Source: Alentia gelatinosa
Lineage: Eukaryota; Annelida; Polychaeta; Phyllodocida; Polynoidae
NCBI GenBank assembly: GCA_950022655.1
Contig: OX465588.1
Location: 22,740,527-22,804,526, forward strand
Direction of reading: 5' to 3'
Length of the DNA: 64,000 nt
The position numbers and the translations under genes are program-made. Below the pieces are notes generated by a model. That model had not been told where the DNA came from. It worked only from the letters and a program-made list of their open reading frames with translations, and searched no databases. Shown piece by piece: positions 56,793 through 64,000 of the stretch (positions are counted from its first letter, which is position 1; each line of letters opens with the position of its first letter).

Positions 56793-59700
56793 GTAATATG
56801 TTGTCCAACTTATTTGATTTTATCCAAAAAATTTTAAGTTAAAAGGCAATCGGTGGCTACATCTGCCAGGGGTTCTTTATACACTGTATTATCGCTCGTC
56901 CAATCACTTTGCGGATCACTGTCATTGTCAATACCACGACTCAATTTGAATCAATCTTGACATATACTGATATAGATCTGTATACTATATGTATACGATT
57001 CGTTAGAATCTACTTCAAGAGCGCGATAATGAAGTCTTTTGTTGTTATTTTGTAAGACTTTCTTGCTATTGCAATTATACTTGTTTCTACTTTGTAGAAA
57101 GGACTGGTGCAACCGCACAGTTGAAAGATGTGTTGACGAAGATAATAGAAAACAGACCAGGGGACCCTATTGAGTTCCTCGCTGATTAGTAAGTAGGCCT
57201 ATAAGGGTTTTAATACAAATCTGCACCTTTTAGAGTATTGATAGATCTCCTCTATTTACGACATTGATACGTTTTCTCACACAACCCTCAATATTAGTTT
57301 TGATTTACTTGCGTTACGGATATATGTCTATTCATTTAAAAACGGTAAGGTACTTCAACAGCCACACATAATCAAATGTGACGTTAAACTACCTGAGCAA
57401 ACAACCTGTCAGATACCATAACTGTGGTATACGGATTCAAATATGTGGTATACGGCTTCAAAGCTACGGTATACGGGAAAATAGTTACTTTGTGCACGGA
57501 CTTAGTTATACACTGGTCATCCAAGTCCGTGCTTTGTGCTATTGAGCAAAGAAAATGTCCCTATCGTTATGCTCTTTAATATGGAAATTACTGTGTTTAA
57601 TTCATTAGAAAAGATGGATGATAATCTTTTAGTTAATACCTGATAGAATTTTTTTTAATTTATCTCCAGGAATATATAGAGTAGTATGTATTATCATAAA
57701 ACCGGATGAGTTTTAATCTTGGCTCCCGTATGCCACGATTGGAGTTTGGCGTAGTGATATCACGAGGCGGAGCCGAGTGGTATCCGGAACCAAATTCCAG
57801 GAGTGGCATATGGGAGCCAAGATTAAAACGAATCAGGTTTTGATTTTATCCTACCCCTCTCTACAATAATTTAATATTAAAACCATGAATGAAAATCATC
57901 AAAATTCTGTATGCCCCTAGTGGCATACAAACGTCCGTATGCCAGTCAGCGTGGCATACGGAATCTCAATGTTAAGCCTATGGGATTTTATATTAGGGGT
58001 AGGATAATATCGTAAAACTGGATGAGGTTTAATCTTGGTCACCGTATTCCACGACTGGAGTTTGGCAAAGTGACTTCATGAGGCGAAGCCGAGTGAAGTC
58101 CGGAGCCAAAACTTCAGGAGTGGAATGCGGTGGCCAAGATTAAAACGAATCAGGTTTTGATTTTATCCTACCCTATCTCCTCGATTTTGGAATATTACGT
58201 GATAACAATGCTGTATGCCACTAGTGGCATATAAAACTCCGTATGCCAGTCAGCGTGGCATACGGAAACCCAATGTTAAGCCTATGGGATTTTATATTTG
58301 GGGTAGGATAAACCATTTTATTAGAAAAAAATAAAGTCAATTAGGGAACGTGTACGCATCAGTGCCATCACTAGCACCTGCCCAACAATCACTCGGTCTC
58401 ATTCTCCCCCGTCGGCACTTGACCGCCTGCCCCCCCCCCCCCCCCCCCCTGGGCGGTATGCGTGAAGTGTCAATGCCCTGTGTGGAAGCCTGGCAGTGAG
58501 TCGGTATTGGTCCGGTCGCACCCGGTCGGGTGCGGCGAGGGAGGGTGGTAGAAAAGCAGTAGCAGTAGAATAACAAATGATATGATACTACATCTGACAA
58601 AAGACGTCCGAATCGGACTACCCGACAGTGGCCGTATGTGTGTGGGTACAAGAGGGGGACAAAATTTGCCTTGAGTCGGTGTCGCGTCGACGGGAGATTG
58701 TGACCAGGTGATTGTGGCGCGGGTGGTGACTGATATTCTAGTGAACTAGGTAATTCAGCAACATGATAATGTTGAAGTACAAACGACATTATCAAGAGAC
58801 GTCACGAGTTTGAGTCTGAGTTTATTCATGCCACGCATTTTGTTGGCTCCATAATTTCACGAGTCGAAAAAAATGTGTGGCATAAATAAGCTCAAACTCA
58901 AACGAGAGGCGTCTAGATTTTATCCTACCCCGTTTCCACATTTTTCCAGCATTAAAAAAAAGTGGTTTATGTCACACCCGTGAAATAAACAAATCCCATG
59001 TTAAGCCTATGGCGTTTTTTATTAGGGGTAGGATAATAACCTTTAGCAGCATAGGATACGAAACTATCAAAGATATTTGGAAAAAATGCTGCCTTGGGTT
59101 CGGGGAACTACATTTTCAGTCATTCGAAATGGATTCCTGACCTCAGCTGACAGCTGAATTGGCACCGTGACTCAGTTCCTCCCTGGATGATTGCCACTGT
59201 TGAACTGTAATGCAATATCAATAAAATTTATCCAACTGAATTTATTTTCGTATTTTTTCTATGTTATTTTTAGTTTCGAGACTTATGGAGACAAAGTTAG
59301 CCGAGTAGCACGCGCTCATCACGTGATCTGCATGACACACTACTCGAAGCCGGCATTTGAAACCAACCTACGGAATGCCTATGACAATCTCAGCCAGAAC
59401 AAAAGTAAGTCACTCCAGGATAGTGTACTTTGGTTACCCAAAGAAACATTCTTAACTAGATAACTATGGACACCTAGTGGCATGTATTACAGATTCACTC
59501 AATTAACTAGGTCTAGTATTGAACTGGCGATATTTAGGAGTGTATCAAATACAATTTAGCCAATATCGCAAATTCATTTGAGGATGTCACTCTTCAAATT
59601 TTGCCTCGTCACTTCTACATATGGCAGACAGTTGTGGGGAACCTAAAGAATTTTAGATTTTCTCCCACCTATTAAGCTATATTCTATTATAATCCTCAAT

Positions 59701-62700
59701 GAATAAATCATCATTTTTCCTTACACGTGATGAATTGGATGAGAAATAATAGTATAATTACATTCTTTCATCCATAATACTTATCAAGCATAAAGATTTA
59801 GATTTTTTCCAAATATGTATACATGTACTGCTGAATATTTGCTTGAGGATGATAGAAAAATCAGGACTATACCAAGAAGGGAAAATATGGTTTTACAACC
59901 AACTTACCCTTGCTCCCTTCTCTATCACAAAATGTGATTTTTTTCCCCACTTTATTTTTTCCATTACTCTTTTGATCGTATTTCATGTATATTTCACCCC
60001 TTTTCCAGATTTAGCCGTTGGGACTCAAAATTTCCGACATTTCATATGATAGTTCCTTAGATTGAAGACTTGCATTAGTGGAATTAAGACAGTACATATG
60101 CCTAAAGCGAAATATGGAACGAATTGCTCTGTCGGGAAACTTTTTAAAGATGGCTGTCAGCATGACGCTTAAGGGTTATGCACGATTACACTTTATTTCA
60201 AGTCACCAAGGAAACATGTTTTTGACTTCATGGAATTATAGTACTATAGATGATCAAGGAAGATTCTTCACACTCTTCTGGAAACTACGGAGAATACTTT
60301 GTTCAGTAAAAATTATTCCGAAGGGCTAAAGAATGGGAAAATGAATCGTTTTATATAAAAGCAAACCGTTTTCATGGTTGTTTCTTTTTCTGAAAAAAGC
60401 TCATTCTGATTGATTTAACTCTAATTCTAATGTTGAGAAATACATCGATATTTAGGTGGAGAATACAGTCAGCATAACATATTTGCTTTTCATACAATTT
60501 ATTTGGGATCTTATACTTTGCTGCAAATAACCCTTGGGTGCACAGGGCGTGTTAAACATTGAGCATATATACTATAGTTATGATGGAGTCTCATTAAAAT
60601 ACACACACATCAAGCATGATGAAAACGATTGTGATTAATCCAGATGCACTGTAGGTACTTTGTTTGTGCTCATCATGCATGTCTCTTTGCCCACTGGACC
60701 ACAGGTGAAGCAGAGATGGCTCAATATAGGAAAAGAGGGCGTTCAGGTTTGCTGAAATCTGTTATGAAAGTGTAGAAGTTTCCACGTCCAAACACTATGA
60801 TTGTATATACTGTTTGTTGTTTTCGAACCGATGCCGGGTTTATTTAAGATCACATCTTTGTACCATATGTGTTATTTGTTTGAAAGGGCAGTGAATATTT
60901 GTGCAAATTCCCAAGGAAATAATGTCTATTGTTATCTACCAAAACTGTATTGTCGCCTATGGTATATAAAGAGCAATATATTTTGTTTTCTTATGAAATC
61001 AATAAATTCCACACATGCTATGTAATGAGCACTGAGATTGACCTAGGTATTTATATGCTGTAAATATTTTTATAACTTAACTCCCCCGTGTTTCTTGAAG
61101 ATATCTGATAGTATTTTACCTCGATCACTGCCGATACTAGCATCTACATTCACTTTCGCACCACAAAAGCACATGCACTGAAATATTTCTTTTTCAGTAG
61201 ATTCGTTTTAAAATTTACCTGAAATCGAGTTCAATTTTTTGTCTTATAAATTTCAGACCAGAATGATTTTTATCTGAAACAAAGTAGTACCAAAACGGTA
61301 CATCTGATGGTACCTTTTGAAAGGGACCCGCCTACATTTTTATTTTCGGGAACTTGACCTTGAAAATATGTTGTGAATTTTCGAGTCTTATTGTGTGTGG
61401 CATCAGTATGCATAATGAATGGGTGGTCTTATAACGGTTTCAAGTTTGATTTGTAAATAACAGTATATTGAGAAAAAAAACGCAAGAAAAAATATTCCTT
61501 ATACAAACTCTCATAATTCTTTTTATTCACAACAATGTATTATTTATATCTTAATTCTAACATGCATGCTGGTCCACAAAGGGAACTTATCTTATAAGTT
61601 TGTAAGTCTTGTGTAGTATTACCAAGAAAAATATCAATTTCATTGAGTGTCGTATGAAAAATGGAAATGAAAAAGGAATAGAACAATCATTGTTTTACAA
61701 GTTTATACTCAGGAGTTTGCTGCTGGCTGATATGGTTCATGAGATATGATTTACTTTTTCGACAGTCGGAAAGAATCTGCGGGGCATCAATGGGATCCTA
61801 TATTCTGATCTCTTAAACCACCTCTCAAAGTAAGTCATATGTTACAAGTTTAACGCTATTTCTCAACCAATAGCTTTACTACAGAATTTCGGTTGTTTTG
61901 CAAGGGATTATATTCTAACATATCCTTATTTTGTCTAAACAGTGCCATGATGAGTCAATTGCAAACTATAGACACTGTCTTAGTTAGCCGGTAGTAGCAG
62001 GCTGTTCATGCTACTAGGTTGACTCGCCTCTGCCACCTAGTGAGAATTTCGTGAAGCCAAGAGGAGATGTATCTTTGGCTCCATCTTCAGCACTGTCTAG
62101 AAAGCATTAGAAGAGAAGCAGACAATGGCTATTTTAAAGCGTAACTCGGTCATTTATGTGTCATGATGCCTTTGACAGGACGCCTATAGAATATCAGTGT
62201 TGCCACATGGAAAAGGGAAAATCGCGAGACAACCTGCTTTTCTGAGCCTATTACAGTTCACTTAGACCGTTCTACTATTTAGTGAATCTCGAGGATCTCC
62301 GGGTCGTAATTTGAAGGTGTGGCGGATGCAGGGAGAAATTGACAACCCTTAAGGAAATATTGACAATTATAACTATTTCAATAGACACAGAGATCAATAA
62401 GTAAATCTGAAACATAGGTAGGATCATATAAAGTTGGTAGCCTTTTCGGAGTTTTGAATAGTACCATGATAAATTCAGGTGAAAATAAATTCTGATGGGA
62501 TAACTATGGGGTGTTGGCTTACAAGTAGTATTGTTCTTGATATGACAGCAAGTGGTGTCATGAACAACTCTGAAAGATTCCTAGGAGGAAATGTTCAGGC
62601 AAGTAGCATTTAGAGAACTTTGTATATCACAATCCAAGCACAGATAAATATGTAAATATACATCACTCCTCTAAAAATTGTGAGCTTTGATACCATAAAA

Positions 62701-63977
62701 CCTACTGAAACTGTTTAGTTACTGCAAAACCGTTTGATATACAGCCAATAAAAGACCAATTGTTCCATGAACTTGTGATAAATCTACATCAGCCTTGAAA
62801 GTATTGCGATATACCATTATGTGTTTCCCTTAGTTAGAAAAATTGTTTTGGCATTCTCAAAGTAAAATTAACCTCACCCTGTGACTTTTTACTATCCCAT
62901 CTGTTCAATTTCATATCAAATTTACCTACTTATTCCTGTATATATAAACTAACAAAAATAGGGAAATCGATTTTAATTATACCCTGAATTCAGATGGATA
63001 TGGTAGTATTGGAACTGATTGATGGAATAACAACTGACTGATTTATGATTGTCAGGGACTTCCCATCGGGAGTGACAGAGCGGCTACTCAAAAAGATCCA
63101 GTGCCGCGACCATGAGGTGGTTGTGTTTGATGTGTTTAGATCTGGAGTCTTCACGTGTCTCGTTCTAAAAGGTAAAGTGAATTTTGTCTCCAAAAAGGGG
63201 ATTCTTGACCGATTGATTTTTGCTGCTTCTAATATCAAGGAATTATAATGAAAGATAGCCCGCCGAAAATATTAGCACCATATTATCAATTCCAGGCGGA
63301 CATTTATGATTTGATTTAGCTAATATTTCGAATCTTTAAAAGTGCTTCATCAGGGCAACTACACATGTAAAAATCAGATAAGATGGGGGGGGGGGGGGGG
63401 GGGGGGCGGGGGGCGTATACCACCAAAGGCGACACCATAAGTTACAACGTAACATTCCGACGTCGGGCCGTAATTATAGGACACAAATCCTCGAACAGCA
63501 ATCGCTACGGGCTAATTAACTACGTTTCCTCATAGTTCTAGTAATAATGGTTGGAAAATAAATTCATGTTTGAAAACTGGATGTTAAAGCTATCAACGCT
63601 CTGTTGAAAGCCACAGACGTAAATGCTCATAATTGTGTGTAACCAGATGATGACAAAATGGCACAAACATTCTTAGGGTGTTTTACATGTGTGTTTTACA
63701 ACATTTTTAATTGATTGCGCTTCCATATACATTCCGTAATCTCGTATTTCCATTATCATATATTTTCAACGGTCTTACCAAGATTATCTCATACACTAAC
63801 CGAATAATATGTGAATGACCGTCAGAGATTTGAAAGAAGGAATGCTGTCATTATTATCTGCAAATCTTACTCCTCTATATTCTGCTTCAGATATCGATCA
63901 AGATTTTTACTTTCTAGAAAATCTAGCATTGTGTCCGATAGACTTGGATCACTCAGCTAACACAACAATTATCCTAG
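56732..63977 (+). CDS. TPGS1: Tubulin polyglutamylase complex subunit 1, 5' part (six exons, runs off the window)
   Basis: TPGS1 is a non-catalytic subunit that organises the TTLL1-containing complex, which adds glutamate chains to tubulin tails at centrioles, cilia and neurites. Six exons splice in phase with GT-AG borders: 56732-56792, 57098-57188, 59274-59404, 61766-61829, 63056-63171, 63891-63977, giving 183 codons so far. The vertebrate protein is about 290 residues. Family landmarks as I recall them are kept: an N-terminal RIIa/DPY30-like helix pair (LTKIIENRPGDPIEFLADYF), a conserved AHH..C...Y-K.AF..N...AY..L stretch, LYSDLLNHL, and the block LLKKIQCRDHEVVVFDVFRS. The start is the first ATG, in a good context (GAAATGG). 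Repeats fill introns 2 and 3. The sixth exon is the least sure. Confidence 0.85.
57098..57188 (+). CDS. TPGS1: TPGS1 exon 2
   Basis: Acceptor TTTGTAG, donor GTAAGT. Encodes TGATAQLKDVLTKIIENRPG and DPIEFLAD, the dimerisation-like helix pair. Confidence 0.88.
57691..58312. repeat. Two tandem ~310-bp palindromic (foldback) elements in TPGS1 intron 2
   Basis: Unit 1 (from 57691) and unit 2 (from 58011) each start TATCATAAAACCGGATGAG or close to it and end GGGGTAGGATAA. Each has a large hairpin (TTTTAATCTTGGCTCCCGTA pairing with its inverted copy before ATTTTATCCTACCC) and a second small hairpin, CCGTATGCCA...TGGCATACGG (57936-57962 and 58237-58263). They share the GTAGGATAA end and the AAGCCTATGG motif with the elements at 6108 and 58790. 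Confidence 0.85.
58426..58450. repeat. C-run of about 20 bases
   Basis: A long C homopolymer with a few flanking CTG bases within TPGS1 intron 2. The minus-strand proline/glycine-rich frame across it (58337-58795) is not supported as a gene. Confidence 0.8.
58790..59036. repeat. Foldback element, TTATCCTACCCC family, in TPGS1 intron 2
   Basis: GTTTGAGTCTGAGTTTATT...GCCAC pairs with GTGGCATAAATAAGCTCAAAC inside the element, and the right part matches 6108-6250 inverted. It ends TTAGGGGTAGGATAA. Confidence 0.8.
59274..59404 (+). CDS. TPGS1: TPGS1 exon 3
   Basis: Acceptor after a T-rich tract (TTATTTTTAG), donor GTAAGT. Encodes FETYGDKVSRVARAHHVICM then THYSKPAFETNLRNAYDNLS. The AHH and AF.(T/N)N motifs match the family pattern. 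Confidence 0.88.
61766..61829 (+). CDS. TPGS1: TPGS1 exon 4
   Basis: Acceptor TTTTTCGACAG, donor GTAAGT. Encodes GKNLRGINGILYSDLLNHLS, matching the conserved (G..G..YS.LL..) segment. Found only by splice phase and motif because it is 64 bases long. Confidence 0.85.
63056..63171 (+). CDS. TPGS1: TPGS1 exon 5
   Basis: Acceptor GATTGTCAG, donor GTAAAG. Encodes TERLLKKIQCRDHEVVVFDV and FRSGVFTCLVLK, the most conserved block of the protein. Confidence 0.92.
63385..63412. repeat. G-run of about 20-27 bases in TPGS1 intron 5
   Basis: Near-pure G interrupted by one C. Length is probably unstable or uncertain in the assembly. Confidence 0.85.
63891..63977 (+). CDS. TPGS1: TPGS1 exon 6 (tentative)
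   Basis: Strong pyrimidine-rich acceptor (CTCCTCTATATTCTGCTTCAG region), phase-compatible, 29 codons open, donor GTATAA. Encodes DQDFYFLENLALCPIDLDHS. The match to the family after exon 5 is loose, so the true sixth exon may lie outside the window. Confidence 0.45.
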
Positions 63978-64000
63978 GTATAAAAAAAAAAAATTATCCT

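Noticed and set aside
58337..58795. 152-codon minus frame in TPGS1 intron 2
   Set aside because: Pro/Gly-rich across a C homopolymer; no motif and antisense within an intron.

Overview
The window is non-bacterial, metazoan DNA. It is AT-rich, has spliced genes and long introns, and is dominated by transposable elements. The only host gene I can name is the 5' part of TPGS1 (tubulin polyglutamylase complex subunit 1), on the + strand from 56732 to beyond the right edge. The mix of Mag-like Ty3/gypsy elements, non-LTR remnants, a tRNA-headed SINE with a GTTTGATTTAACGTC-type tail and many small TIR/foldback elements suggests a marine invertebrate, perhaps a mollusc or another lophotrochozoan. 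The species call is inference and weak.

Layout. 1-9.8 kb: unannotated AT-rich DNA, a broken non-LTR retrotransposon (2306-3886), a pogo-like MITE (4797-5334), a foldback element (about 6108-6320), a gapped-TIR MITE family here called MITE-A (7457-7765) and a degenerate satellite (8230-9135). 9.8-15.2 kb: a three-level nest in which MITE-A (9819-15234) is interrupted by a degraded Mag-like Ty3/gypsy element (9874-14763, TSD CATAC) and by a second MITE (15009-15226, TSD CAGG). 15.2-25.7 kb: mostly unannotated, with a piggyBac-like MITE (18762-19139, TTAA target sites), an intact MITE-A (19170-19534), a GC-rich island (20430-20830), another MITE (20875-21040) and a long (TA)n tract.

25.7-39.1 kb: a decayed tyrosine-recombinase-type gag remnant with split direct repeats, into which an 11.6-kb Ty3/gypsy element has inserted on the minus strand (27081-38691). 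Its 470-bp LTRs look identical and it has an ACAT target duplication. It also has a tRNA-like primer site, a gag with a zinc knuckle, a canonical GGGAAAC -1 frameshift heptamer placed directly before the gag stop, a complete pol, and an errantivirus/baculovirus F-like envelope gene with signal peptide, RRRR furin site, fusion peptide and transmembrane anchor. The envelope is spread over two frames by two opposite single-base shifts. A 2.95-kb AT-rich segment of unknown content lies between env and the 3' LTR. This element is the most interesting object in the window.

39.1-56.7 kb: a 136-bp nested palindrome, two copies of a ~1.05-kb TTAA-flanked repeat (43749-44825 and 50849-51896), the 3' end of another non-LTR element, a ~200-bp hairpin-bearing tandem array, a third decayed gypsy (46985-50040) split by a SINE with a 12-bp target duplication, and a SAP-like hypothetical gene (53745-54545) between two poly-C minisatellites.

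56.7-64 kb: TPGS1, six phase-consistent exons. Its large second intron carries tandem palindromic elements.
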